Source: Oryctolagus cuniculus (Eukaryota; Chordata; Mammalia; Lagomorpha; Leporidae). From it: DNA of 64,000 bases. Of the stretch, positions 10,640 to 22,100 are shown in pieces. The stretch is from positions 40,047,031 through 40,111,030 of the forward strand of contig NC_091432.1 of the NCBI RefSeq assembly GCF_964237555.1. Direction: 5' to 3'. The translations under genes and the position numbers were made by a program. The first letter of the stretch is position 1. Each line of letters opens with the position of its first letter. The notes beneath the pieces were generated by a model. The model was given only the letters and a program-made list of their open reading frames with translations, was not told the DNA's origin and ran no database searches.

Positions 10640-10920
10640 CTCAGCGCGTCCCCGCCGGGTAGGAGCTGTCCGAGAGGCAGGCAGTGGAACAGAGCACAGA
10701 CTCTCAGAGGCGCCAGGGGATCTCGGAGTCTTCTAGCGCCCTGCAATCCGACACCTGCTTTAGCCCGCACTTCGCTCCAAAGGCTGAGCGCCCGCCAGTG
10801 GCGTTGTCATGACAACATGGGAGGGCGGTCCAGCGTCCTGCTCCCCTTAGCGGCTACTCTGGGAATAACCCCGCATCCTCTGCGCGTCCAGTGCCGCAGT
10901 GAGGGTGCGTGGTGCGCAGG
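10640..10920. promoter_or_regulatory. Short CpG-rich block, candidate promoter
   Basis: By eye this stretch holds about 23 CpG in 280 bases at roughly 60% G+C, while the flanks are AT-rich and CpG-poor. It is not CSINE-derived: no SINE head, pyrimidine tract or A tail is present. Non-repeat CpG-dense blocks of this size in mammals usually mark a transcription start. No TATA box is obvious. Direction is unresolved: a minus-strand ATG with good context lies at 10634, and a plus-strand ATG with good context at 10817 opens a 37-codon frame. Confidence 0.55.
10803..10816. promoter_or_regulatory. Perfect 14-bp palindrome, X-box (RFX) like
   Basis: GTTGTCATGACAAC equals its own reverse complement. 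It fits the loose X-box pattern RYYNYY-N2-RRNRAC bound by RFX factors. It differs from the optimal mammalian site GTTGCC-AT-GGCAAC by one symmetrical change per half. It sits inside the CpG block, where X-boxes of ciliary and testis genes are usually found. Binding is inferred, not shown. Confidence 0.5.
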
Positions 10921-11064
10921 GATTTGATGGGTGAAGAGTCAGGTTTTTCTTAAGCACCGTAAATAAATCCGAGCGTAACTCTAGATACTAATGCACTCTC
11001 TTTTTCAGTCTTTGAGGGTAGCTATTACAGCACTGACTTCCTAAAAGTTGGTCTCGAAATATTG

Positions 11065-11380
11065 GTACTTTTTAAAAAAATGATGTATTATTTATTTAAA
11101 AGGCAGACAGAGGGAGAGATAGAAATCGAAATCTTCCATCCTCTGGTTCACCCCCCCCCCCCAAATGGCCAAAATGGCCTGAGCTGGGCTGGTCCAAAGC
11201 CAGGACCCAAGAGTCTAACCTGGGTCGCCCACGTGGGTGCAGGGGTCTAAGTATTTGGGCCATCCTCTGCTGCTTTCCCAGGCGCATTAGCAGGGAGCTG
11301 GAAGAAATCAAGACTTGAACTGCGGCCCATATGGGATGCTGGCATTGAAGGTGACCCCCAATGCCACAATGCTGGCCCCA
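11065..11380 (-). mobile_element. CSINE, minus strand, with C12 run
   Basis: The reversed CSINE order is clear: tail 'tgtattatttatttaaaagg', 'ttccatcctctggttca', C12 (11151-11162), 'cccacgtgggtgcaggggt', 'cagggagctggaagaaatc' and head 'gccacaatgctggcccc'. The C12 expands the C4 found in sister copies. Confidence 0.9.
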
Positions 11381-11995
11381 AATACTTTCACTTGTAAGAA
11401 AAGGCAAAGGTACTGTTTTGAGAGGAATGCAATGGCACATGCAGAGACATTGTCATCTTTCCATCTCAAACTTAAGTATGAGGCAGGGATGCCACCCCAG
11501 TTTATCGAGTTTTATTAGATAAACTGTGTTAATCTTTAGCATCCAGCTATTTGAATTCTCTTCTGTTTCAGTCATTTAGAGCTTGAATCATATTTGACAG
11601 TGAGCCATTCATTAACTACCAAGGAACATGTGCTCAACACTGTTTATGATGTTCAATTTCATCATCCCCATATCCCAATAAAGTAGTTCAAATGTTATTA
11701 TTTTTGTAGTATCAAAGAATTCTCAAAACTATTTAAACCAACAACTAACTAGAGAGAGATGGTACCTAATGCCCAAAGGAGTGCAGTAACCTTCACTATC
11801 CTTATAATCTCCTTATCCTCTTTCCTCCTCTAACCATAGCGCCCTTATTCAGGCCTCTGTTCCTTCTGAAAGATAGAGTATAGAACCACAGTAAAGCCTC
11901 TAGCTCTCTGGGTTTTCAAGGCTGTGTGATAACTCAAAATCAGATACAGGATCCAAATAAAATAGATGAAAATGAGAAAAATGCAGAAATTTCAA
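11381..11995. other. Unique sequence between CSINEs
   Basis: No gene or repeat is recognised. Confidence 0.45.
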
Positions 11996-12011
11996 AATGA
12001 TAAAAATTCCA

Positions 12012-12350
12012 GCCAGTGCCGTGGCTCACTAGGCTAATCCTCTGCCTGTGGCGCTGGCACCCCCGGATTCCAGTCCCTGTTGGGGCGCCGGATTCTGTCC
12101 GGGTTGCTCCTCTTCCTGTCCAGCCCTCTGCTGTGGCCCAGGAGTGCAGTGGAGGATGGCCCAAGTGCTTGGGCCCTACACCCGCATGGGAGACCAGGAG
12201 AAGAAGCACCTGGCTCCTGGCTTCGGAGCAGCACAGTGCGCCTGCCCCAGCGCGCCGGCCGCAGTAGCCACTGGAGTGTGAACCAACGGTAAAGGAAGAC
12301 CTTTCTCTCTGTCTCTCTCTCTCATTGTCCACTCTGCCTGTTAAAAAAAA
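12012..12350 (+). mobile_element. CSINE, young subfamily, full length
   Basis: The head 'gccagtgccgtggctcact' leads into the full body with a GC-rich segment near 12240-12270, then CT tract and poly(A). The target duplication 'aatgataaaaattcca' (11996-12011) against 'aatgatcaaaattcca' (12351-12366) has one mismatch. Confidence 0.93.
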
Positions 12351-12366
12351 AATGATCAAAATTCCA

Positions 12367-14187
12367 CATAGATGGAGCTACTTTGGATGCTCTTTGATCT
12401 CACCTGTGGTTGCACAGTACAAGGGCCATAAGGGGAACATAACTTTGAAAAAGGAGAATGTTTCAATTCTGTAAGAATGCACTACAGCTTACCTGACTCT
12501 AGACACTTAAGAACACTATTTATAATTCTCTCTCATAATGGTTTATACGCTGGCTAGGTTTAGCCCTGCAGTTACCACTCAGTTTCCCTTGATTGTTGAG
12601 TAATTTGGCCTGCAGTCAGCTGAAGCAAGAAGAGAGGAATTGGGTTTTAGTCTCAGTGGGAGGAATAGCAAAGATTGTGTTGTCTTCTTTAATGTACCAC
12701 CTGCTCTTTCAGTAAAACAATGCTGAGCTTTCAGTTGAAAGCTCAGTGTGCAGGCACTGAGGGAACAGTTGGTTACAACGCATGAGCTTTGTGGGAGTTT
12801 ACTCCCGAATGAAGATGTGGAACACACCTTAGACACTCTCCACATAGGTTTTATAGATGAGTCCAATGAAACTAACAGCAAAAAGGGAACTGCCTGAAAA
12901 TGCTTGTTATTTTGCTTTGTTCATTTGCCAGTAAATTTTTGATAGAACTCAACTCATATTCTGCTTTGTCTCAACTCATCGAATTGTATAATATGACCCA
13001 ATCCTCACAGATGAGGGTTAAAGAAAATAATTTAATTAAGGACTAGTTCATGGCAGGAAACTAATATCCAATACATTTTAGTTGCAGTTATAAATATGAC
13101 CCCTGGAATACAAGCCTTTTAAAATCACTGGTAGTAAAATCATAAATATTTTTGAAATATAAGCATGAATATAATTTGTTATCAGAAGGATCCGTTGAAA
13201 ATTAGTTTCTGTTCCATTTTTCCAGGCATAGGTGAAACTTCCCAGAACCCTTGCTTCTGCAGATTTCTGATTTTGCCAACCCACTCCCCAAACTGCAACT
13301 CAGCAGAAAACAAGGGTCTATCTGTTAGAATTGGAAGAAAGTCTAGATTTTTGTACTTCATTAGAAATTATTCGTTTTTGTAAAAAGCAAGAAGTTTGGT
13401 GTTATTTCTAAAACCAATGCCCCTTCACCCCTGCAGTGCGTCTATGATTAACCTATCTTATCATAAAATTAATTCCTGTTTTAAAATCAGGAGCAATTCA
13501 GGATTGGACTGCCAGATTGACTAACAGGGGATTCAAAGAGCATGCTTGCTTGTTTTAAAATCAGTCTTTTAGAGAAGGTTGCTAGAGGAACAGCTTTGTG
13601 AGGGGCCTTGGAAATTTTAAGCACCATCTGCTTTATAGGAAAGACTGCGAAGAGGAGGAAAAGAGTCCTCGGGGGTGTATGTGTGCGTGTGTGTTGGAAG
13701 TAGGAAATACAGAAAGAGGGTTTACTGAAGGCCTTCCTGAGAAAAATCTTCCTGTGATCCAATAAAAGGAAGTGTTTTGAGACTTGTAGAAAATTTACCA
13801 GTGAATACTAAGTAGCTTTATTAGGAAAGATGGCCTAACTGTGTGTTAGGGAGAGGGGGGAATGGTGGTTGTTTTGTTTTATTTTGTTTTCTATTTTTGG
13901 TTTCAAATATCCCACTACAAATTTTAACAGCATAAGAAAAATTTTCTTTTTATAATGTTCAGTCAGTGAAGGAATATGATTAATGTAATATACAATATGA
14001 TGCTGAATGCATTTAGCAAAATAGAAAGAAAAGAGAATTCAAGGAAACATGTCTGAGTGCCTAGAGTAAACATTTTTACAAGTTAGGATTAGGGCTGATT
14101 TTTTTACCTTGATATTTTTCCATCATTTTCATATCTTTCTACAAATATATGAGTATTGGTTTTATATAAAATATGTACATCATAGAG
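12367..14187. other. SINE-free unique sequence
   Basis: No recognised repeat. It includes a 24-bp perfect inverted repeat at 12723-12746. Open frames of 91-100 codons on the minus strand (12579-12881, 13487-13762) have low-complexity hydrophobic composition and no recognised motif. Confidence 0.4.
12723..12746. repeat. Perfect inverted repeat, 11-bp arms, 2-bp loop
   Basis: CTGAGCTTTCA, then GT, then TGAAAGCTCAG. The arms are exact reverse complements. Confidence 0.9.
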
Positions 14188-14390
14188 TATTGCAAAAATT
14201 TATAGGGCATGGAAATAAAAGATAAATTTATCTTGATTCAGATTTATTTGAAATTCATGTAGAGACTTTTCATAGTACATGTTTCCATGAATTTTTTAAG
14301 CCCTTGCATATGCATGGATTTCAAAATGTTTAGCACTCAAATAAACTTATATTTTAATTTCATTTTCTATTTGAACTTCTTCAAGTACCC
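14188..14390. mobile_element. Fold-back (MITE-like) repeat, copy 1
   Basis: The left half (14188-14300) reads in reverse what the right half (14307-14390) reads forward. Landmarks are 'gataaatttatcttg' and 'atttgaaattcatgta' on the left, against 'catggatttcaaaat' and 'caaataaacttatatttt' on the right. The same motifs recur at 27074-27256 and 36391-36502, so this is a dispersed non-autonomous palindromic repeat. The family name is uncertain. Confidence 0.6.
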
Positions 14391-15104
14391 TCCCTTCATT
14401 GCAAAGCTAACATATCTACATTACCACACCTCCAACTTTTCTTTTTCAGTCACATATCCAGGTTTTTTTCTGTTGTTCTTATGGAAACTTCTGGACTCTC
14501 ACCCTCCCACAACCCACCACCTGTCTCCCATCCTCCTTGAGTAGTTAATTTGCCAGATCTCCTGCTAACTTTTGCCTCCCAGCGAGGTAAGAAACTCTGT
14601 TCTTTACCTCACTGGAAGGCTTTTTATTCCTTTGAATGTTGAACTAAAGCCCTCAGCATATCCAATTGTGTTTCCTCATTGTGTGCTCTATAAAGGAACC
14701 TAGAGAGCATTCTGAAACTGACTCTCTGCATCTTGAGTCACCGCTTTAATTAAAATTGGAATTGCCAATTCTGCTTCTAAATTGTAACAGAAACAAAGAT
14801 ACCAATTCTCTTATCAATTATTCCCCTTCTTGAACTCAGTTATTTAAGGCATTAATTAGCAAAATCAAATTGGCAAAGAGTTATCTTCAAAGAGTAGAAA
14901 ACAAAGAAAAGGAGCTAGTTTTCTTTGGAAGACATTATCAAAGAAATAGTATGGTCTCCTTGAGTGTATATAATGAATAAAGAAATTAATTTAGAAAATG
15001 TAAAATAACTTCAGAAAAATGCTTATTTTATACTGAGTAATTGCCCTTGTCATGAAATAACAGTGTGTGAATTTCAAACCATTTTTGCAACAAAATAAGT
15101 TGAC
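14391..15104. other. Unique AT-rich sequence
   Basis: No gene or clear repeat is visible. Confidence 0.4.
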
Positions 15105-15425
15105 TTTTTACTTATTTTTTTTAAATTACTTAAATGACAGAGCTACACAGAGAGACAGGGAGAGAAAGAAGGGGAGAAAACTTCTATCTGATAGTTTACT
15201 CCCCAAATGACTACAGTGGCCAGACTGGGCCAGGAGCCAGAAGCTTTATCTGGGTCTACAACATGGGTGGGTGGGGCGCAAGCACCTGGCCCATTCTCTG
15301 ATGCTTTCCTAGGAATTAGAAAGGAGCTGGATTGGAAGTGGAGCAGCTAGGACTTGAACTGACATTCATATGAGCTGACTGTGCTGCAGGCAATTGATTA
15401 ATACACTGTGCCACAATGTGCCACC
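15105..15425 (-). mobile_element. CSINE, older, minus strand
   Basis: Reversed CSINE order: 'tacttaaatgacagagctac', 'agtttactccccaaatgac', 'ggagctggattggaagtgga', and a head-end 'ctgtgccacaatgtgccac'. It is diverged and no clear duplication was found. Confidence 0.88.
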
Positions 15426-15656
15426 CCAAATTAACCTTATAATTCCATTATATAAAACTTTTGGGGTAACTTTTTTACACCCAGAGCAACACTCAGAAGC
15501 AACACTTCTGATCAATGTGATTATGGGAAAGTAATGGAAGAACTACCAACTTCCACCTTCTCTGAGTCAAGCCCAATGAGATCTTATCACATAGCACTTT
15601 TAAGATGCAGAAACACAAAATTACTTCTTAAGAACACAGAATCATTGAGAAGTAGG

Positions 15657-15985
15657 TGACTAGCATGTGGCCTAGTGGGTAAAGCTGCCACTTGCTATGT
15701 CAGTATCCCATGTGGGCACTGGTTTGAGTTCCAGCTGCTCCACTTTAGTTCCAACTCCCTGCTAATGTCCTGGAAAAAAGCAGTGGAAGAGGCCTAACTG
15801 CTTGGGCACCTACAGCCCATATAGGAGACCTGGATGAAGCTCCTGACCCCTAGCTTTGGGCTGGCTCAGCACTGATCTTTGAGGCTACTTGGGGAGTGAA
15901 CCAGCAGATGGAAGACTTCTCTATCTCTCTGTCTCTCCCTTTCTTTCTGTAACTCTGACTTTCAAATAAATAAATAAATACATAT
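15657..15985 (+). mobile_element. CSINE, plus strand
   Basis: Head 'actagcatgtggcctagtgg', 'ggtttgagttccagctgctc', 'tacttggggagtgaaccag', CT tract, and 'ctttcaaataaataaata' tail. It lies about 230 bp from an inverted CSINE, so transcripts across the pair could fold together. Confidence 0.9.
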
Positions 15986-18489
15986 CTAAACATCTTTTGT
16001 ACATAAAAAAGAAAAGGTAGAGGTACGGGACAAAGGAGGTGGTGATGGAATAACGGACACTTCATATCTTATGCCTCTGCTTAAAACTCTAAGAACTGCT
16101 CCTTCAAGCTGTGTGCAGAATCATGTCAAGGATTTTGGGATTATTTTTGGTTTGTTTTTTATCTGCCATCACCTACTTTTCTACACACATTCATTGGAAA
16201 TATCTATTATTTAGATTTTGGTGATATCTTGGGTGTTCGCATATGCTCAAGCTCACCCAAACATTAAATATGTGCAGTCAATTGTACACTACTTGTATAT
16301 CAATAAAGCTACTGAAAATCAATGCATTTCAGCTTAAAGAAACTGCAAAAAGCAAGCCCATGTGCTTTTTTACTATCACTCAAGCAATTCAATGTTTGTT
16401 CTCAGTGCTTTCCAATATTGTTTCTAAAACTGTCTTATACGAATTCTTGACTCATAATGATTTTCTTCCTCACGGGTTTCTTTGCTTTTGCTGCTGCTGT
16501 TTCCTCCACTTGGGACAAGTGTCTTAAAACTCTTGTTGCTACTCACCAGTTTTCTCAACCCATACATATCCTTCAAGTCACAGAGCAATGTTATTTTTGG
16601 ATGAAAACTTCTTTCAGTTAAAAGTGAACCTTAACCTCCTCTGACTCCCACAGAGTATGAATAACAATTCATAACATTTTTATATTTCTATATGAAATAG
16701 ATTTATAAAGCTTTAGAAAGTTAAAATAGACTTTTCTCCCAGTTCCAAAGAAATCTTTTATGGTAGAATTTATGTTGACTCACTTTTCTATTTCTCACAA
16801 TGCCTAAAAGATTCTTGACATATAAAGCTGATCAAATATTTGCTTGAATAAATTATTTTTCCATAATCCTCAAATGTTTATTACTTAATAGAAGATTCTA
16901 ATAAGACACTTTAACATAAGTCCAGTATATTAACTACCTCTTGAGATTTTCATGCAAATTTGTGTATTGCATTACTTCATGATTTTGTTTTTTTTCCAGG
17001 CAATTAATTTCTTAAAGTCTGCTCTTGCCTTTTTCTATCTATCAATCCTCCCAAATGGTTCTGCTTCTCTGGATATATCTCGCTAACACAGATTTTGTTT
17101 ATTGTTGTTTTTGTTGATGTTTGCATGTTTACTTAACTAATTTTGTTCTGAGCTAGTTTATAAAGCCTGTATAATTTGTGCTGTCATTAAGTTCTCTGTT
17201 TGAATTATTTAGTGGCCAGCTTATTTGACAGGCATTTCCTCTAAAGCTCTGAAATGCTGCCTGTCATTGTTTGCTGAGGATCTCAAACTGTATGTTGGGG
17301 AACACGTGGTGGGGAATTTGCAACTCCACCAATACCCTCATTTGCTGCTTATACAGTGTCAAGGTCAGCTGAAGAGGAGAAAAGCCTGCCTCAGTTTTTT
17401 TTTTTTTTTTTTTTTCTGAGCATGTTCCCATGCAAATGTATGGGACTGTCTAGATTCCTCAAGAATATGTTGAAACTTTCCAAAGTCCCCAGTGGACATC
17501 ATACTTCCTGGATTATTTTCTGTATGTTTTGCATCTTCCATTTTACTTACCTCAACTTCTTTTGTATCTCAGGCAACACTGATATTAAACATTGGCTCAG
17601 GATGTTTCTGACACTCTACAGGGAGGCCTCTCCTATCTGCAATCTCTGATTCAGATCATATAAGGACAAAATGATGCTCACGTACAGATTTTGATTGTAA
17701 TGTCATTATGGTATAAGGGGTATATACATATATCGGTAGGGTACATAGTGAGCTCCAAACTCATTCTATTCCCACCAGTGACTGCTAGGAGACTGATTGT
17801 CCTAGCTATCATTATTGCAAAGATGAATTTCAAGAGTACAATAGAGCTAGTAAGAGGAAGATGGAATAACTAAAGTGAAACACCATGAACCTTACAGTAC
17901 TTGTAAAGATTCATCTGTTTCTCTTCAATGAACTTAACTGGATTGTTAGAAGCTTTCAAAATGTTAAAAATAATTTTATCATTTTTGTCAGTATTTCCCT
18001 TGCTATAATGAAGGGGAAAAGTTATGTCCCTTACTTCAGAATTCTGGAAGTTGTTCTCTACTATTATTGATTTTCTCATGTTCAAGAGTTGATTCAACAA
18101 ATATTAAATCTTAACTTTCCCTGAGGATGCAAGACAACAGGAAAATATTTTGAACTGACTAAAGGAGTTCTTAAACAGGACCAACGCCTTACAAATTACA
18201 GACACTGTTTTATATGTACTCATCCGTAGGCTATCCAGTCATTTAGTATTTGTCAACAAAGAGACAATCACCCTAATAAAACCAGGGGAAGCAAAACTAT
18301 CTAAAGGATTCTAAATGGGAAGACATAGACAAAGCAGACCGAACTATCATAACACAAGCACAATAAAATACAACTGCTAAAGTATGTATCAACTTCTAGA
18401 CTAGACTATATTTTAAAAGCAAAAGAAAGGAAAAATGCACTCAAGAAGATTTGAAATGCATAAATCCCATTTGCAAAAAGAATACCTGG
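15986..18489. other. SINE-free unique sequence
   Basis: No gene was identified. It contains a T21 run at 17395-17415. Around 16060-16110 and 16570-16640 there are faint L2-like phrases ('atgcctctgcttaaaactct'), too degenerate to call. Confidence 0.4.
17395..17415. repeat. Poly(T) run, 21 nt
   Basis: An uninterrupted T run with no SINE or L1 body recognised on its right side. Confidence 0.9.
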
Positions 18490-18806
18490 CACCTTGGAGT
18501 GAATGTTGTGGCACAGTGGGTTAAGCTTGGGACATCCTCTTCCCATACTGGATTGCTGGATGGGTCTCAGCTATTCAACATAACCTTACAGGAGGCAATG
18601 GATGATGGTGCAAATGCTAGGACCCCTGCCACCTACCTTAGAGACCTGGATGGAGTTCCAGACTGCTGGTTTTGGTCTGGCCCAGCCCTAAATGTTGCAG
18701 GCATTTGGGACATAAAGCAGCTAAAAGCACTCTCTCTCTCTCTCTGTGAGACAAATGAAAATAAATAAATAAATAAATAAATAAATAAACAAACAAACAA
18801 ACAAAC
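18490..18806 (+). mobile_element. CSINE, old, with AAAT/AAAC microsatellite tail
   Basis: The diverged head 'tgttgtggcacagtgggttaa' is followed by 'gagacctggatggagttcc', 'tttgggacataaagcag' and a CT tract. The tail (18759-18806) has expanded into AAAT repeats followed by AAAC repeats. Confidence 0.87.
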
Positions 18807-19594
18807 TTTTTAAGCACCTAGAACCCTAGATCTTGGTTTCTGAAGCCATTCTCCAATAAAATGAGCTGGGGCCCTTAAATAAATATCTAATTCTAGGACT
18901 GGGAAGATGGTACTTACACATCAGTGAAGAAGTCAAAATGGAACAGAAGCCAATGGGAAGAGGTCACAATGACCAAAAATGAAAAAGTTGAAATAAAATA
19001 AAAGTGTTATAACCCAAGTCATATATCCACACTGATATAAATACATGAATGGCAAAATCAATTAATAAGGTAAAACAGATTAATGTCCCACGCAGAAGAT
19101 TTACACAAAAATTAGGAGCTACTCTACCCTAAAGAATGGGGGAGTGATTATTCCCACTCCTTGGTGTGGGCTGAACACAGCAAACTCCTTCAATGAATTT
19201 GGTATGGAAAAGGGGAAAAAAGTATTTTACAGTGGAAAAATCTGATAAGTATTGCTTCACTCAGATGATTAAAAGCAACATCTATAGTCACAAGTCTTAC
19301 TGATGAGATGTACCTTTGACATGATGAAAATGGCTCCTAACATCTGTGATCTTCCTCACCCAAATTTGTAAGCCATTCATATGATAAGAAATTAGATAAA
19401 TAAAAAGCAAAATCAAAAAGAGGTATCAGACCAATATGCCTCAAAACTGTCAAGGTCATTGAAAACAAGAAAAATCTGAAAAATAATTTTAACCTAAAGG
19501 AGCTTAAGGAGACATCCAAATGTAGTATGGTAAATAGGATGAGATTCTGAAATAAAGATATGAAATTAAAACTAAGGAAATCTGAGTTGACCAT

Positions 19595-19890
19595 TTAGTG
19601 GACAGGTTAATTGCCACAGGGACTTCCACATCCTATATCAGAGTGCCTGGTTCTAGTCCTGGCTCTTCTGCTTCCCATCTTTTCCTCCTAAGGCACATTC
19701 TGAGTGGCAGCAGATGATGGCTCAAGACTTTGAGTCCCTCTACTGACATGGAAGACCACGATTGACTTGCGGTCTCCTGCTTTCATCCTGGCTCAGTCTT
19801 GGCTCTCACGGGTGTGTGGAAAGTAAACCAGCAGCTGGAATATCTATGTTTCTCTACCTTTCAAATAAAAATAAATAAATAAATATTTAG
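19595..19890 (+). mobile_element. CSINE, old and degenerate
   Basis: 'ggttctagtcctggctcttc', 'gcagatgatggctcaagact', 'gaaagtaaaccagcagctgg' and 'ctttcaaataaaaataaata' follow the CSINE order. The head is eroded. Confidence 0.8.
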
Positions 19891-20579
19891 AAAAAGCTAA
19901 GGTAATCTGCATGGAGCATGAACTTAAGTTAATAATAATGTATAAATGTATAATGAATTATAGTAAGTATGCTAATGTTAAGATGTTAATAATAAACTGA
20001 GCAAAGTGTGTGATATATGAGTATTCTGCATTTTTTGCTTAATATTTTTGTAAATATCAAACTTCTCTTAAAATAAATGTATTAAATGAAAAATAGGTCT
20101 TTCTTTATATTCAAGAGCAAGTAACAAAGAGATTTTTTTCTGGAGCAAATGAGTATGTCTTTCAATTAAAAATACAAAACATAATTTGATTCTAATTGCT
20201 AGAATTTTAATTCTAACTAATTAGTGACCCAGATGAGAGAAGGAAAGAATCATCATGTAACTAAGAGCTGAATTATAAGGAGGAATGATAGGAAAATATT
20301 TTAAAACTTAAAAGATAGAACAAGAAAAGCTATTGTAGAAATTATATGAGTACTATAAGGAGAAAGGGGAATGGATCCTTGAAAGAATAGCAATAACTAT
20401 ATTAATTATAGAAAGAAATTTCTTAGGAATGGAAACAAATATAGAATGAAAGGTGAAGAGACATATCCTGTATATCTTATTAAAGTTGTTGACCTTTAAG
20501 GGATATTACAAGCTTGCAAATAGAACTAGTAAAATGATAACAACAAAAACAAAAACAGGAAACAGATGGATGTATACAT
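19891..20579. other. AT-rich unique sequence
   Basis: No gene or clear repeat is recognised. It may include diverged L1 sequence upstream of the L1 3' region that follows. Confidence 0.35.
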
Positions 20580-20812
20580 ATTTTTAATAAAATATATTTA
20601 TTGGGGAGGCAGAGAGACACACACAGGGGGGAGGGAAAGCGAGAAAGAGAGAGAAAGAGAGAGATTCCTTCTGCTAGTTAACTCCCCAAATGTCTACAAG
20701 AGCTAGTACTGGGCCAGCCAAGGCCAGGGTTTAGGGACCCAAGCCAGCTTTTCCATGTGAGTGGCAGGAACCTAATCACCTTGGTCATCACTACTGCCTC
20801 CCAGGGTCTGCA
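20580..20812 (-). mobile_element. CSINE fragment, old subfamily, minus strand
   Basis: Reversed CSINE tail and purine tract ('atttattggggaggcagaga'), then 'agttaactccccaaatgtc' and 'aggcaggaacctaatcac'-like text. The head is missing or unrecognisable. Confidence 0.75.
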
Positions 20813-20814
20813 TA

Positions 20815-22100
20815 TACCTTGAAAAAGCTCGAGTTAATTTTCAACACTTAAGAATAACTGTGTATTAATTACAGAATTAAACCAGTCATATTAAGTAGAA
20901 CAGACAAAAAAAACTACTGAGAGGGATAATGTATTAAGTTGTTCATTAAATGTGATCCCTGTTAAACATAAGAGTGGGAATAAGAGAGGGAAGAGATGTA
21001 TAATTTGGGACATGCTCAAGCTGACTTGCCCCAAATGGTAGAGTTAGAAACATACCAGGGGATTCCAATTCAATCCCATCAAGGTGGCATGTACCAATGC
21101 CATCTCACTATTCCAAGTGATCAATTTCAGTTCACAATTGATCATAATGAAAGGACTAAGAGTCAAAGGGAGCACATAAACAAGTCTAGTACCTGCTAAC
21201 ACTAACCGATAGAATAAATAAAGGGGAGAGTGATCCAACATGGGAAGTGAGATACTCAGCAGACTCATAGAATGGCAGATGTCCTAAATAGCACTCTGGC
21301 CTCAGAATCAGCCCTAAATGCATTCGGATCTGGCTGAAAAGCCCATGAGAGTATTTCAGGCATGGAAAGCCAAGACACTCTGGCAAAAGATCTCTGTGAG
21401 TGAGATCTCAGTGGAAAGAACAGGTCTTCAAAGAAGGAGGTACCTTTCTCTGAAGGGAGGAGAGAACCTCCACTTTGACTATGACCTTGTCTAAACAAGA
21501 TAAGAATTGGAGAACTCAGAGGGCTTCCATAGCCTTGGAAACTCATGACTGGAGCATAGGGAGATTACTGATGCCATAGACAGGAGTGTCAATTGGTAAA
21601 GTCAACAACAGGAGTCACTGTGCACTTACTCCTCATGTAGGATCTCTGTCCTTAATGTGCTGTGCATTGAGATTTAATGCTATAACGAGTACTCAAACAA
21701 TATATTTCACTTTGTGTTTCTATGGGGGTGCAAACTGTTGAAATCTTTACTTAATGTATACTAAACTGATCCTCTGTAAAAAAAAAAAAAAAAAATTATC
21801 AATTCCCAACTTGACTCTCACTGGGATTAAACATGACAATAGGTCTGATCTGATTTCATCATCATTTAAAAAAAATCATCTATTATTTTTCACTTTATGT
21901 TTCTGTGTGGGAGCAAACTGTTGAAATCCTTACTTAATGTACACTAAGCTGATCTTCTGTATAATAAGATAATCGAAAATGAATCTTGATGTGATTGGAA
22001 GGGGAGAGGGAGTGGGAAAGGGGAGGGTTGTGTGTGGGAGGGATGGTATGGGGGGGAAGCCATTGTAATCCATAAGCTGTACTTTGGAAATTTATATTCA
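20815..22100 (+). mobile_element. Rabbit L1 3' region (3' UTR), with internal duplication
   Basis: Long collinear match to the second copy at 61.4-62.7 kb. Landmarks are 'atccctgttaaacataagag', 'cttgccccaaatggtagag', 'tagaatggcagatgtccta', 'ctctgaagggaggagagaa' and 'acaacaggagtcactgtgca'. The end is 'ccattgtaatccataagct' near 22061. About 75 bases at 21700-21778 recur at 21888-21962, separated by an A-rich spacer, so this copy has a tandem block that the 62-kb copy lacks. ORF2 sequence is absent, so it is 5'-truncated. It lacks its own A tail because it runs into an inverted L1 stub at 22101. Confidence 0.9.

Noticed and set aside
12016..12359. A 139-codon minus-strand frame and plus-strand frames up to 83 codons
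   Set aside because: They coincide with a full-length CSINE with clear target duplications.
12384..12450. Minus-strand mini-exon with CAG|GTGAGA donor and an open frame
   Set aside because: Signals of this strength occur often by chance at this length, and it lies upstream of, not within, the minus-strand gene proposed from the CpG block.
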